From assembly GCF_029633865.1 (NCBI RefSeq), contig NC_079230.1, forward strand, positions 31,366,858-31,430,857: a stretch of 64,000 nucleotides of DNA, written 5' to 3'. The translations under genes and the position numbers were made by a program. Shown here in pieces: positions 1 through 40,956 of this stretch. The notes beneath the pieces are model-generated. The model saw nothing but the letters and a program-made list of their open reading frames with translations, was not told where the DNA came from and did not search any database. The stretch's first letter is position 1. Each line of letters starts with the position of its first letter. The stretch comes from Lampris incognitus. Its lineage: Eukaryota > Chordata > Actinopteri > Lampriformes > Lampridae.

Positions 1-114
1 CTTCTGAATGTAGTCCAGGTTATCTGCTTCTCGTCCTGAGCAGATAAACGTGTAAAAGTAGTAGGAAAGAGAATACTTTGCGGAAAGTGAGATGGATAGC
101 AGCTTTTTGTTTGG

Positions 115-535
115 TTTTTGGAATTTTATCTGGCCAATTACCCCACTCCTCCGAGCTGTCCCGGTCTCTGCTCCACCCCTTCTGCTGATCCGGGGAGGGC
201 TGCAGACTACCACATGTCTCCGATACATGTGGAGTCGCCAGCTGCTTCTTTTCACCTGACAGTGAGGAGTTTCACCAGGGGGACGTAGCGCATGGGAGGA
301 TCACGCTATTCCCCCGTTCCCCCTCCCCCCTGAACAGGCACCCCGACCGACCAGAGGAGGCGATAGTGGAGCAACCAGGACACATACCCACATCTGGCTT
401 CCCACCCACAGACTCGACCAATTGTGTCTGTAGGACGCCTGACCAAGCCGAAGGTAACACTGGGATTCGAACCGGTGATCCCCGTGTTGGTAGGCAAAGG
501 AACAGACCACTACGCTACCTGGACCCCTCAGGACA
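115..535 (-). mobile_element. tRNA-derived SINE, family A, copy 1
   Basis: Reverse-oriented copy of a roughly 410-bp family found seven times here. The tRNA-like head with box B GGTTCGAATCC lies near 470; body motifs are TCAGGTGAAAAGAAGCAGC and a tail ATTGGCCAGATAAAATT. Head to tail runs right to left. Confidence 0.8.
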
Positions 536-742
536 GCAGTTTTGATTCCTTCTCAGGCAGGCTGATAAAAACTGATAATAGAGAGGTGAGTTTGGCGATA
601 AGTATATTTATAGTATGTTCACTTCAACAGAATTCCATTTACTAATTAATTCGATCACTTTAACATAATCCCACTCCATGACTCCCAAGTATCCACCCTC
701 CCGTCGTTTTCCAGGTTATTGAGTCGACAGCTAAAAGCTCAC

Positions 743-14245
<13,503 letters not shown>

Positions 14246-14396
14246 GGTCCTGGCCTGGAAACTACAGCTGACAAACTTCTTGTATGCTCGAGGCAAGAAT
14301 CTGAAACAAATGGGAAAAAAAAACAAAAAACAAGCTAGGATCTCTTTAAAAAACACAATATCAAATAACTATGTGAAGATTGTTTTCTTTTTGGGG

Positions 14397-14580
14397 GGGA
14401 GATTTTCCCTTTTTTTCTCCCCAATTGTATCCGGCCAATTACCCCACTCCTCCGAGCTGTCGCAGTCACTGCTCCACCCCCTCTGCTGATTCGGGGAGGG
14501 CTGCAGACTACCACATGCCTCCTCCCATACATGTGGAGTCACCAGCCGCTTCTTTTCACCTGACAGTGAGGAGTTTCACC
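14397..14580 (-). mobile_element. SINE family A, copy 4, head-truncated
   Basis: Tail and body only (CCAATTGTATCCGGCCAATT to GAGGAGTTTCACCA). The tRNA-like head is absent. In aco1 intron 1. Confidence 0.8.
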
Positions 14581-14824
14581 ACGTGCGTGAATGTGAGGCA
14601 CACACTGTAAAGTGCTTGAGTGGTGAGCAGACTAGAAGAGCGTTGTGTAAATGCAGTTCATTTACCTTTGATTTTCTAACGTCAATAAAAATGTTGACTG
14701 CAGGTTGGGGACAATATCTTTTCAGTTGCACATTTACATGGCAACCTAAGACTGCTTTCTTTATTTTCTGTTTTCTTGGTCTGTATCATCTCCTCAGAAT
14801 ATCTACAACTACTACTACTACTAC

Positions 14825-15625
14825 TACTTCGGGCTGCTCCCGTTAGGGGGCGCCACAGCGGATCATCCGTTTCCATCTCTCCCTCTCTTCTGCATCTTCC
14901 TCTGTCACACCAGCCACCTGCATGTCCTCCCTCACCACATCCATAAACCTCCTCTTTGGCCTTCCTCTTCTCCTCTCCCCTGGCAGCTCCATATTCAGCA
15001 TCCTTCTCCCAGTATACCCAGCATCTCTCCTCCAACCATGTCCAAACCATCTCCATCTTGTCTCTCTTGCTTTGTCCCCAAACCGTCCAACCTGAACTGT
15101 CCCTCTAATATACTCGTTCCTAATCCTGTCCTTCTTCATCACTCCCAATGAAAATCTTATCATCTTCATCTCTGCCACCTCCAGCTCCACCTCCTGTCTT
15201 TTCATCAGTGCCACTGTCTCCAAACCATATAACATAGCTGGTCTCACTACCATCTTGTAAACCTTCCCTTTAACTCTTGCTGGTACCCTTCTGTCACACG
15301 TCACTCCTGACACTCTTCTCCACCCACTCCACCCTGCCTGCACTCTCTTCTTCACCTCTCTTCTGTACTCCCCATTACTTTGGACAGTTGACCCCAAGTA
15401 TTTAAACTCATACGCCTTCATCACCTCCACTCCTTGCATCCTCACCATTCCACTGTCCTCCCTCTCATTCACGCATAGGTATTCCGTCTTGCTCCTACTG
15501 ACTTTCATTCCTCTTCTCTCCAGTGCATACCTCCACCTCTCCAGGCTCTCCTCCACCTGCACCCTACTCTCGCTGCAGATCACAATGTCACCTGCAAACA
15601 TCACAGTCCTCTCCTCAGAAAATGT
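14825..15625 (-). mobile_element. RTE-type LINE, 3' part of reverse transcriptase
   Basis: A minus-strand open frame of about 250 codons contains MMFAGDIVICSES (one catalytic aspartate of the FxDD motif replaced by glycine), EFKYLGSTVQSNGEYRREV, RPAMLYGLETVALMKRQE and RRRGRPKRRFMDVVREDMQ. It is 5'-truncated and ends in a short CTA repeat at 14806-14829. In aco1 intron 1. Confidence 0.9.
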
Positions 15626-15629
15626 TACG

Positions 15630-16840
15630 GTTAATTACAAAGCAAACGCACAATGTTTCCCTTTTACTTGAAATGCAAAAATCCGTTAGGTCCCAGCTTC
15701 CCTCTGCATGAGGGGAATGTAAAGGGACGTACACTGTGAGGCCAAAGTAGAATGCATGTTGTCATTACATAAACAAACCTCTTTAGCAGTACCTCCAACT
15801 TGAAATGTTAAAAGAAAAGGTGGATCTGCATGTTTGCAAGGCTGTGTAAGGTGGTAAGTGGTGCTGTGGGTTCCTGGGGGTTTTCTTGAGCACAGCAGGA
15901 CCACCTGAGCCGCCGCTGAGTGGCAGGCAAACTGATACGCGTTCTTCCACCGGCACCATATAGTATCTCTGACCTCCCCTGGGAACCGTCCAAGTAAGCA
16001 CCGTGATTACAACATGCACTTCATAGTGCAAAGTCAAACACTCACGCCATGTGATGACGTAACATGGCACAATACACAGCTTTTCCTCCCCCTCTCTCTC
16101 CCCCCTACAGGGACGCCTGACTAAACTGGAGCAACGCCTCTAACAAGTGCTGCACCAGCACCACTGCAAATAAGTCCTCCCGAACTGTCATGCGTTATTC
16201 TCAGCAGAGCCACCGTTATGTTGCAATCACGTTTTTGACACGTTTCCTCAGAAAACTGAACTGAAGTTTGTTTTTTTATCCTTGTTGCAATCTCGGGTTA
16301 GGACCCGACGCCTTCTGCGGCCGACAGATAAGGCGGTTAATGTCTTGTGATGCACGCTGTCACAGCATTAAACCTCTGCTGTGAGCCGCACCGGTCATTT
16401 CCTTTTTCTCTCATCACCTCCACTGCTGCACACATGAGCTTTACTGCACACGTTCCCTGCTCTTCTTCATCGCTTCTTCTTCATCGCTTCTTCTTCCACT
16501 GCTCACCGTGCCCCGCTCATCGACATTTGCTCACGCTGACTCGAACCTGTGCACATCAGGGCTTGCTGCAGCGCACCTGCGTGGTCACACTCAGACCTGT
16601 GCACATCACGGCACGCTGGACTTGTTCTGGGGAGCAGCGGATAAGGCGCACATATGCCCCCCCCCCTCCCCTCCTAGCTGGGGGAGAGTGGGAGATGCTA
16701 TATAGTTAGCGCGCCACACGCTTCAGGGTTTCCAGCTGCACACCTTCCGGATGTGATCGGGACACTTGCACAGAAACCACCGCGAGACGCTCAAACTGAG
16801 TTGCGCTGTCACGTGACCCTGGTTGCGCCCGACAGCAGAA
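15630..16840. other. aco1 intron 1, distal part; nothing recognised
   Basis: No exon or clear transposon. There is a TTCTTCATCGCTTC duplication near 16465 and C-rich sequence near 16660. Small open frames lack splice sites or family resemblance. Confidence 0.5.
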
Positions 16841-16844
16841 GATG

Positions 16845-16922
16845 TTACCTGTATTAGTCTGTACCAGTCTGTATTAGTCTGTACCAGTCTGTGCCAGTCT
16901 GTATTAGTCTGTACCAGTCTTA
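16845..16922. repeat. Short tandem repeat of TATTAGTCTGTACCAGTCTG
   Basis: About four imperfect copies, just 3' (on the minus strand) of the proposed aco1 exon 1. Confidence 0.9.
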
Positions 16923-16972
16923 AAGGAATAATAACATTGACGTGGCTGGAACCAACCTGGCGTGTTACTTAC

Positions 16973-17110
16973 TTGGCTGAGCAGCAGGAGGACGCCGCCG
17001 TGTGCTGTCCGCGTCGCCTAACCGAGTAACGTCAAACTAATTCCTGCCTCGACAGAGCGGGCCCCACTGCGCCGGTTCATCACGCGTCACTTCCGGTCAT
17101 TTTCCTTTCA
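16973..17110 (-). promoter_or_regulatory. aco1: Probable aco1 promoter and non-coding exon 1
   Basis: On the minus strand a GC-rich block carries CCGGAAGTGACGCGTGATG (an ETS-type site abutting a CRE-like TGACG). It is followed by a CpG-rich leader ending GCTCAGCCAA before a consensus donor GTAAGT at 16972. This fits a TATA-less housekeeping promoter plus a 5' UTR exon spliced to the acceptor at 14301. Position and donor are seen; promoter activity and start site are inferred. Confidence 0.5.
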
Positions 17111-17204
17111 AAAATAAAAGCGCCCATGAGCTTCAGCCGGCGTCTTAGCTTATTTATAATGTGGAATACGGAAAAGAATGATCATACGCTGAAGCCAGTC
17201 TTGT

Positions 17205-19985
17205 TCTATAGCAAAGCAGATAGTGGTAGAATATATACTATGAGCAGTGGAATGTTATTTATAGTAAAGCAGATAGTGGTAAAATATATACTATGAGTAG
17301 TGGAATGTTATTTATAATAAAGCAGATAGTGGTAGAATATATACTATGAACAGTGGAATGTTATTTATAGTAAAGCAGATAGTGGTAGAATATGTACTAT
17401 GAGCAGTGGAATGTTATTTATAGTAAAGCAGATAGTGGTAGAATATATACTATCAGCAGTGGAATGTTATTTATAATAAAGCAGATAGTGGTAAAATATA
17501 TACTATGAGCAGTGGAATGTTATTTATAATAAAGCAGATAGTGGTAGAATATATACTATGAGCAGTGGAATGTTATTTATAATAAAGCAGATAGTGGTAA
17601 AATATATACTATGAGCAGTGGAATGTATTTATAATAAAGCAGATAGTAGTAAAATATATACTATGAACAGTGGAATGTTATTTATAGTAAAGCAGATAGT
17701 GGTAAAATATATACTATGAGCAGTGGAATGTTATTTATAGTAAAGCAGATAGTGGATGAGCAGTGGAATGTTATTTATAATAAAGCAGATAGTGGTAGAA
17801 TATATACTATGAGCAGTGGAATGTTATTTATAATAAAGCAGATAGTGGTAAAATATATACTATGAGCAGTGGAATGTATTTATAATAAAGCAGATAGTGG
17901 TAGAATATATACTATGAGCAGTGGAATGTTATTTATAGTAAAGCAGATAGTGGTAGAATATATACTATGAGCAGTGGAATGTTATTTATAATAAAGCAGA
18001 TAGTGGTAAAATATATACTATGAGCAGTGGAATGTTATTTATAATAAAGCAGATAGTGGTAAAATATATACTATGAGCAGTAGAATGTTATTTATAGTAA
18101 AGCAGATAGTGGTAGAATATATACTATGAGCAGTGGAATGTTATTTATAATAAAGCAGATACTGGTAGAATATATACTATGAGCAGTGGAATGTTATTTA
18201 TAATAAAACAGATAGTGGTAGAATATATACTATGAGCAGTGGAATGTTATTTATAGTAAAGCAGATACTGGTAAAATATATACTATGAGCAGTGGAATGT
18301 TATTTATAATAAAGCAGATAGTGGTAGAATATATACTATGAGCAGTGGAATGTTATTTATAATAAAACAGATAGTGGTAAAATATATACTATGAGCAGTG
18401 GAATGTTATTTATAGTAAAGCAGATAGTGGTAAAATATATAATATGAGCAGTGGAATGTTATTTATAATAAAGCAGATAGTGGTAAAATATATACTATGA
18501 GCAGTGGAATGTTATTTATAATAAAGCAGATAGTGGTAGAATATATACTATGAGCAGTGGAATGTTATTTGTAATAAAGCAGATAGTGGTCAAATATATA
18601 CTATGAGCAGTGGAATGTTATTTATAATAAAGCAGATAGTGGTAGAATATATACTATGAGCAGTGGAATGTTATTTATAATAAAGCAGATAGTGGTAAAA
18701 TATATACTATGAGCAGTGGAATGTTATTTATAATAAAACAGATAGTGGTAGAATATATACTATGAGCAGTGGAATGTTATTTATAATAAAGCAGATAGTG
18801 GTAGAATATATACTATGAGCAGTGGAATGTTATTTATAATAAAGCAGATAGTGGTAGAATATATACTATGAGCAGTGGAATGTTATTTATAATAAAGCAG
18901 ATAGTGGTAAAATATATACTATGAGCAGTGGAATGTTATTTATAATAAAGCAGATAGTGGTAGAATATATACTATGAGCAGTGAAATGTTATTTATAGTA
19001 AAGCAGATAGTGGTAAAATATATACTATGAGCAGTGGAATGTTATTTATAATAAAGCAGATAGTGGTAGAATATATACTATGAGCAGTGGAATGTTATTT
19101 ATAGTAAAGCAGATAGTGGTAAAATATATACTATGAGCAGTGGAATGTTATTTATAATAAAGCAGATAGTGGTAGAATATATACTATGAGCAGTGGAATT
19201 TTATTTATAATAAAGCAGATACTGGTAGAATATATACTATGAGCAGTGGAATGTTATTTATAGTAAAGCAGATAGTGGTAGAATATATACTATGAGCAGT
19301 GGAATGTTATTTATAATAAAGCAGATAGTGGTCAAATATATACTATGAGCAGTGGAATGTTATTTATAATAAAGCAGATAGTGGTAAAATATATACTATG
19401 AGCAGTGGAATGTATTTATAATAAAGCAGATAGTGGTAGAATATATACTATGAGCAGTGGAATGTTATTTATAGTAAAGCAGATAGTGGTAAAATATATA
19501 CTATGAGCAGTGGAATGTTATTTATAGTAAAGCAGATAGTGGTAAAATATATACTGTGAGCAGTGGAATGTTATTTATAGTAAAGCAGATAGTAGTAAAA
19601 TATGTACTATGAGCAGTGGAATGTTATTTATAATAAAGAAGATACTGGTAAAATATATACTATGAGCAGTGGAATGTTATTTATAATAAAGCAGATAGTG
19701 GTAAAATATATACTATGAGCAGTGGAATGTTATTTATAATAAAGCAGATAGTGGTAGAATATATACTATGAGCAGTGAAATGTTATTTATAGTAAAGCAG
19801 ATAGTGGTAAAATATATACTATGAGCAGTGGAATGTTATTTATAATAAAGCAGATAGTAGTAAAATATATACTATGAGCAGTGGAATGTTATTTATAATA
19901 AAGCAGATAGTGGTAAATATATATACTATGAGCAGTGGAATGTTATTTATAATAAAGCAGATAGTAGTAAAATGTGTTATTAGAT
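17205..19985. repeat. 53-bp minisatellite, about 52 copies (2.8 kb)
   Basis: Units read GGTAGAATATATACTATGAG, CAGTGGAATGTTATTTATAA, TAAAGCAGATAGT with few changes. Some units have a 1-bp deletion (GGAATGTATTT) and one near 17755 is shortened. It lies between the aco1 promoter and the 3' end of the LRR gene. Confidence 0.98.
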
Positions 19986-21485
19986 TATTTTTCTGCAACA
20001 TGTAGTTTGCTTGTTAGTGGCTGTATTTTCTACTGGTTCAATAAGCAGGCCGGACTTTACCACTCAGCACTGTTAAGGGGATTTTTTTCTAATATTGATG
20101 TTGTAATTTAGCAGCATGTTATTATGGCATTATATTCACTTATACTTCAATAAATGTTACGCTAATTCTTGGTTTTTCCATGTAAGCAAATCACTGAGTC
20201 AAATTCCTTGTTTGTGCAATCTTACTTGGCAAGCAGGTATAACTCGATTTAATGCTGATTATGATTCCTGATTTTCTCAGCATGGAACTCAGCTGACGCC
20301 GCGGTGCCATGACCCTCTGCAGAGCCCCGCAGCTGCCTCGGAGATGTGTGGAGTCACTGCACAGCACCAGCTGCCATCACAGCAGGAAGTGGGAAACCGG
20401 AGGCCCCGTGTGACCCTGAGGTATGACTGGGAAGTGAGCTGTGGAAACCCCCAGACCTTCCCAAACATCTCAGGGTCCTTGCACATGTCAAAACTTACTA
20501 AGCAAAACACATAAAACGCCCTGTCAGCCTGAAGCAACCTCCTCTCGCTGTTATCCAACTGCTTACAATCAGACAGTTGATGTTCCTAGATGAAAAAATT
20601 GCAAACACTCATTGAATTTTATATATATATATATATATATATATTTGAATAAATAAATAAATAAATATAACAATTATGAGAGGAATTGACCGTTTGTTAA
20701 ACCTCTGCACAAAAAACAAATCCCATTCTAATGTTAATTCAGTAGTGGCTATTGTAATTTTTTCATTCACAGGTGCACAGGAGAGGAGCTATACCAGCAA
20801 CATAAAAAAGGACAATACTTAACAACAGGAGGTTGTGTTGCTGTAAAGCCACTTGAGGCAAATTTGTAATTGGTGATACTGGGCTATACAAATAAAATGG
20901 ACTTGACTTGACTTAGAGAGTACATTAGGATAAAACTGCGGTCTTCTAAAAAAAAAAAAATTAAATCAAACTATAACAGCAAAACCTGCATTGTTGAAAA
21001 TAATTGGATCATTATCAGCACCACTGTGGGTCAAATTATGAATTAGTCGCAACAACAAAACAACTTTACCATGACACGCGAACACAGTGAGGCATGTCAG
21101 TGATTTAGGTTTTTTTTTTTATGTGCTAAAAACATCCACACATTATTCAAGATACCATGGTAGGAGCAGGCACATGACCTGTGTTTTGTGGATACAGAAT
21201 CAAAATACAGAAGGAGAAACAGGAGCAAGGTGCAAGCAAGAAATAAAATGCATCACTGCAGCAGTGGGATGACGGCCTTCAAGGGCCTCGTGCTCCCACT
21301 TGACCTGCTCTGATGCAACGTGGAGTTTCTGCAAGAAAGTTCTTCCAGCGCCATCAGTGCAGCTCCAGCAGCTCCAGCAGCAGCAGTCATGACAAATGTA
21401 ACGGTAACACATCAGTAAAGCAGCAGCTGGTATCATTTACTATTACTATGACAGGTGTATTGGTGGGTGGGTGTGTAGTGTTTCT
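19986..21485. other. Region 3' of the LRR gene; no gene recognised
   Basis: It contains an (AT)n run at 20619-20645, an L2-like LINE tail at 20826-20918 and poly-A/T runs. A short plus-strand frame from 20308 (MTLCRAPQLPRRC) stops before any donor and is not called. Confidence 0.5.
20826..20918 (+). mobile_element. L2-like LINE 3' tail
   Basis: TTGCTGTAAAGCCACTTGAG, then ATACTGGGCTATACAAATAA and a TTGACT repeat, the common 3' end of teleost L2/Maui-type LINEs. Similar tails lie near 34260 and 54320. Confidence 0.75.
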
Positions 21486-36112
<14,627 letters not shown>

Positions 36113-37540
36113 GTCCAAAAGCTAGCAGCGTCTCTTGTTATGTTCCTCTCCGCTGCAAGTGGCCAATGCCGACAGGGAATTCTGATGATTACATCATGTC
36201 CAACCTTGAGAAAGCAACAACGACAACAAGATGTCTAATGATGATCATAAACCTCCACAGCAAGATGTCAGCCAAAGGGATTCTGGAAACAGCAGATACG
36301 TTGCCCTGCAGAATCCGGTATCTGTCCTCCTGGGACATTCCCACAGCCCGTCCTCCTTCTACCCGCTGTGCTGACACGGTGACATAGCAAATTAGCCAGA
36401 CTTCATTATCCTGTGTCTGCAGGCTTCCTTCCACTGAGCAAACACCACACCAGCAACCCATAGTCTGAAACCCTCATGTCACCCCTGCCTCCCTCTGTCT
36501 GCAGTTCTTCAAACACAGATGTCCTGTCTGTATCTCTTACGGCCTTCTCATCGTCCCTTCACAGACTCTGGTACAAATGAAACTAGAGGTTGTGCTCAGC
36601 AAGTCCACATTACCTGATATTTAGACAGGGATTGCCCCTCAAGTCTAAACCCCTCCGTTTATTTGAATGGAAACTCAAAAGGTCTGGGTTTTGGGAAGCA
36701 GTTGTGACCTCTGAACAAAGGCCTCCATCATAACTATATTACTCTAGAATAATACGACGTGTCTGCTGCGGTTTCATATTGCTTATGTAAGCCAGCCACC
36801 ACTAAATCACCTCCTTTCATTCTGCTTTTCTAGTGAATTATCAGCACAAGCGTGGCCTCCTCACGATGTTTTATCCAAACAACAGATGCCCTTGTGAGGG
36901 ATCGTGGAGACGGTATTTGCATTAAAGACGAGCATTATCAGTTCACCTATCCGATCTATTTCACTTCCACCACCACAAGTTACACGTTTTAACAACGGTT
37001 TCCAACCTCCCTGCAAGATTAAAAAACACACAAGACTGGTTTTAGAGGAAATGTAATAAATGCATATATAACATATATAACATATGCAATATGTTATATA
37101 TGTTATATAGACAGCTGTTCAGGTTCAGTGAACTCACCCAGTGCAGGAGACGCGTATCCCCAAGGAGCTTTGCAGATTATGGGAAGCTTTGAGAAGCCTT
37201 GCAGCAGATGAAAGGTCTCATTCATAGCCAGCTGTAGACCACATGGCGAGATAATCACGTTGTCCGTTAACCCTTTAATCACCCTCACCTATCGGCTCAC
37301 ATCTAGTTACTAACATTTACTGTGACGAACAACTTTTAGCATTAACATCACTTCAATGTGGCTGTTATCTGCACAGATGTTCAGATATCTCATCATCCCA
37401 AGACCGCTGTGCTAAAAAACTATGATAGCAAATCAAAACTATATACTTCTGAGTAGAGAGTTTTCCCATCAATCATAATGTATAGGCCTATTCATTTGAA
37501 TGTAACAGCACAAACACTTGTGGGTTGTCACATGCTGTTT
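36113..37540. other. Upstream of LRR coding exon 1; no confident exon
   Basis: Contains a TATATAACATATAACATAT-type AT run near 37065-37108. A minus-strand frame at 37288-37103 has a plausible donor (GTGAGT at 37133-37128) but no supported link; it could be a 5' UTR exon. The LRR promoter was not located. Confidence 0.4.
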
Positions 37541-37547
37541 CTTGGTC

Positions 37548-38560
37548 GTTGTCCATGACATGTAGGATGAAGACTTGGTCGTTATCCATGACATGTAGGA
37601 TGAAGACTTGGTCATTGTCCATGACATGTAGGAGGAAGACTTGGTCATGATCCATGACATGTAGGATGAAGACTTGGTCACTGTCCATGACATGTAGGAT
37701 GAAGACTTGGTCAATGTCCATGACATGTAGGATGAAGACTTGGTCGTTATCCATGATAGGTAGGATGAAGACTTGGTCACTGTCCATGACATGTAAGATG
37801 AAGACTTGGTCGTTATCCATGATAGGTAGGATGAAGACTTGGTCACTGTCCATGACATGTAAGATGAAGACTTGCTCATTGTCCATGACATGTAGGATGA
37901 AGACTTGGTCGTTGTCCATGACATGTAAGATGAAGACTTGCTCATTGTCCATGACATGTAGGATGAAGACTTGGTCATTATCAAAGACATGTAGGATGAA
38001 GACTTGGTCATGATCCATGACATGTAGGATGAAGACTTGGTCATTGTCCATGACATGTAGGATGAAGACTTGGTCGTTATCCATGACATGTAGGTTGAAG
38101 ACTTGGTCGTTATCCATGACATGTAACTGAAGACTTTGTCATGATCCATTACATGTAGGATGAAGACTTGGTCATTATCCATGACATGTAGGGTGAAGAC
38201 TTGGTCGTTATCCATGACATGTAGGATGAAGACTTGGTCGTTATCTATGACATGTAGGATGAAGACTTGGTCGTTATCCATGACAGGTAGGATGAAGACT
38301 TGGTCGTTATCCATGACATGTAGGATGAAGACTTGGTCGTTATCTATGACATGTGGGATGAAGACTTGGTCGTTATCCATGACAGGTAGGGTGAAGACTT
38401 GGTCACTGTCCATGACAGGTAGGGTGAAGACTTGGTCGTTATCCATGACAGGTAGGGTGAAGACTTGGTCGTTATCCGTGACATGTAGGATGAAGACTTG
38501 GTCGTTATCTATGACATGTAGGATGAAGACTTGGTCGTTATCCATGACAGGTAAGATGGA
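37548..38560. repeat. 33-bp minisatellite, about 31 copies
   Basis: Units contain GGATGAAGACTTGGTCGTTA and TCCATGACATGTA. A 33-bp unit keeps three reading frames open (11-residue periods such as MDNDQVFILHV on the minus strand). These are not taken as genes. Confidence 0.97.
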
Positions 38561-38715
38561 GACATGAGAGGAGGGTCGGGATGCAGATGTTCCCTTCCTG
38601 TTGTGGAACAGAACTGCTCATATCGACCATGTACTGTAGTAGCTCTGCATGTACCCGCTATAATCGGGATATTATTTGAATTTGTTTGTAATGGGAGATA
38701 AAGTGGCCACAATAA

Positions 38716-39125
38716 GGGTGTCTGGGTAGTGTAAGCGGAGATAACACAGGGATCGCCGGTTCGAATCCCCGTGTTACCTCCGGCTTGGTCGGGCGTCCCT
38801 ACAGACACAATTGGCCGTGTCTGCAGGTGGGAAGCCAGATGTGGGTATGTGTCCTGGTCGCTGCACCAGCGCCTCCTCTGGTCGGTCGGGGCGCCTGTTC
38901 GGGGGGGGGACTGGGGGGAACAGCGTGATCCTCCCACGCGCTACGTCCCCCTGGTGAAACTCCTCACTGTCAGGTGAAAAGAAGCAGCTGGTGACTCCAC
39001 ATGTATGGAGGAGGCATGTGGTAGTCTGCAGCCCTCCCCGGATCAGCAGAGGGGGTGGAGCAGAGACCGGGACGGCTCGGAAGAGTGGGGATAATTGGCC
39101 GGTTGCAACTGGGGAGAAAAGGGGG
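38716..39125 (+). mobile_element. SINE family A, copy 6
   Basis: Forward copy with box B GGTTCGAATCCCCGTGTTAC, body and tail AATTGGCCGGTTGCAACTGG; the head has a short deletion. Confidence 0.83.
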
Positions 39126-39645
39126 CGTGGTCACTCTAGAGATTAAGAAAGGTCTTCCAATCATTGTGTAGCTCGGCGTATAAAAGTAAGTGAACTGCAT
39201 TGCATTGATTTAATAAAGGCGGGCTGTGAGAGCTTTAATTTAGACACACAACTCAGATTAGATCTTAAATTAATTTTGGCACATTTGTCCCCACCTCCAT
39301 GTTCAAACCAGCCCGAGCTCATTCGTGTGGTGAATGAAACTCAGTCTGGAGCATTGACACTCCAAAACATCATCCTGTTCAGTACTCTCATTTTCTTATA
39401 TCAAATTTTAATAACAAAAACCAAATGCATGGCATAAGAAAACGTGAAATAACTAAAAAGCTCAAAATAAAAAATCATACAGCAAAGTGTCGATATATAT
39501 TCCCTCTGAATGAAGTAGAAATACTGTTATTGTTCATCAAAATCTCTTATCAGCATTACAGACGACAGAAGAACAACACTTAGTGGCTATTTAGTGTCAA
39601 GTACAGTAGGGTACATAATACGTATCGCAGGATATTTTTACACCA
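39126..39645. other. AT-rich stretch, no feature recognised
   Basis: Downstream (3') of frem1 on the minus strand. No exon or repeat was identified. Confidence 0.4.
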
Positions 39646-40765
39646 TGTTCAGTGTACATGTTCAATATATATGATCAGTATACATGACCAGTATACTTGA
39701 TCAGTATACATGTTCAGTATACATGACCAGTAAACTTGATCAGCATACATGTTCAGTATACATGATCCATATACATGACCAGTATACTTGATCAGTATAC
39801 ATGTTCAGTATACACGACCAGTATACATGTTCAGTATACATGACCAGTAAACTTGAACAGTATACATGTTCAGTATACATGATAAGTATACATAATCAGT
39901 ATACATGTTCAGTATACATGTTCATTATACATGATCAGGATACATAATCAGTATACATGTTCAGTATACATAATCAGTATACATGATCAGGATACATAAT
40001 CAGTACACATGTTCAGTATACATGATCTGTATACATGATCAGGATACATGTTCAGTATACATGATCAGTATACATGATCAGTACACATGTTCAGTATACA
40101 TGATCAGTATACATAATCAGTATACATGATCAGGATACATAATCAGTATACATGATCAGGATACATAATCAGTATACATGTTCAGTATACATAATCAGGA
40201 TACATAATCAGTATACATGTTCAGTATACATGATCAGTATACATAATAAGTATACATGATCAGGACACATAATCAGTATACATGTTCAGTATACATGATC
40301 AGTATGCATAATCAGTATACATGATAAGTATACATGATCAGTATACATTTTCAGTACATGATAAGTACACATGATAAGTATACATGATCAGTTTACATGT
40401 TCAGTACATGATCAGTACACATGATAAGTATACATGATCAGTTTACATTTTCAGTTCATGATCAGTACACATGATGAGTGTACATGATCAGTTTACATGT
40501 CCAGTACATGATCAATATACATGATAGGTATACATGATCAGTATAAATGTTCAGTACATGATCAGTATACATGATCAGTATACATGTTCAGTACATGATC
40601 AGTACACATGATAAGTATACATGATCAGTTTACATGTTCAGTACATGACCAGTATATGTGTTCAGTATACATGATCAGTATACATGACCAGTATACGTGT
40701 TCAGTATACATGATCAGTATACATGTTCAGTACATGATAAGTATACATAATCAGTAGAATAGTGT
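39646..40765. repeat. 13-bp palindrome-rich array
   Basis: About 85 degenerate units of CAGTATACATGAT or CAGTATACATGTT. GTATAC is self-complementary and ATGATCA is nearly so, giving many potential hairpins. It lies just 3' of the frem1 stop codon and may fall within its 3' UTR. Confidence 0.95.
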
Positions 40766-40804
40766 ACAATAGTTGCTGTGTAAATGTCCCATCGACCTCT
40801 GTGG

Positions 40805-40868
40805 GTGAGTGGCGGTTGTGTGGCGGTTGTGTGGCGGTTGTGTGGCGGTTGTGTGGCGGTTGTGTAGC
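40805..40868. repeat. 11-bp tandem repeat GGCGGTTGTGT
   Basis: Five to six copies, 90-150 bases downstream of the frem1 stop, so probably in the 3' UTR. Confidence 0.95.
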
Positions 40869-40956
40869 AGGTGTGTAGTTGTCCTGAGGATCAGTCGCGG
40901 CTCCTGCTTCTCTCCAGAAACACTGTTGTGATGTGATGTGTGGCATCACACTCGTT

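Noticed and set aside
20308-20412. Plus-strand short frame MTLCRAPQLPRRC with basic N-terminus
   Set aside because: Stops before the nearby donor-like GTATGA; no homologue recognised.
37103-37288. Minus-strand frame starting near MNETFHLLQGFSKLP with donor GTGAGT
   Set aside because: The donor is good, but its phase does not fit the next LRR exon and no family resemblance is seen; at most a 5' UTR exon.
37469-38567. 358-codon minus-strand frame with MDNDQVFILHV repeats
   Set aside because: Result of a 33-bp stop-free unit; other frames are also open.
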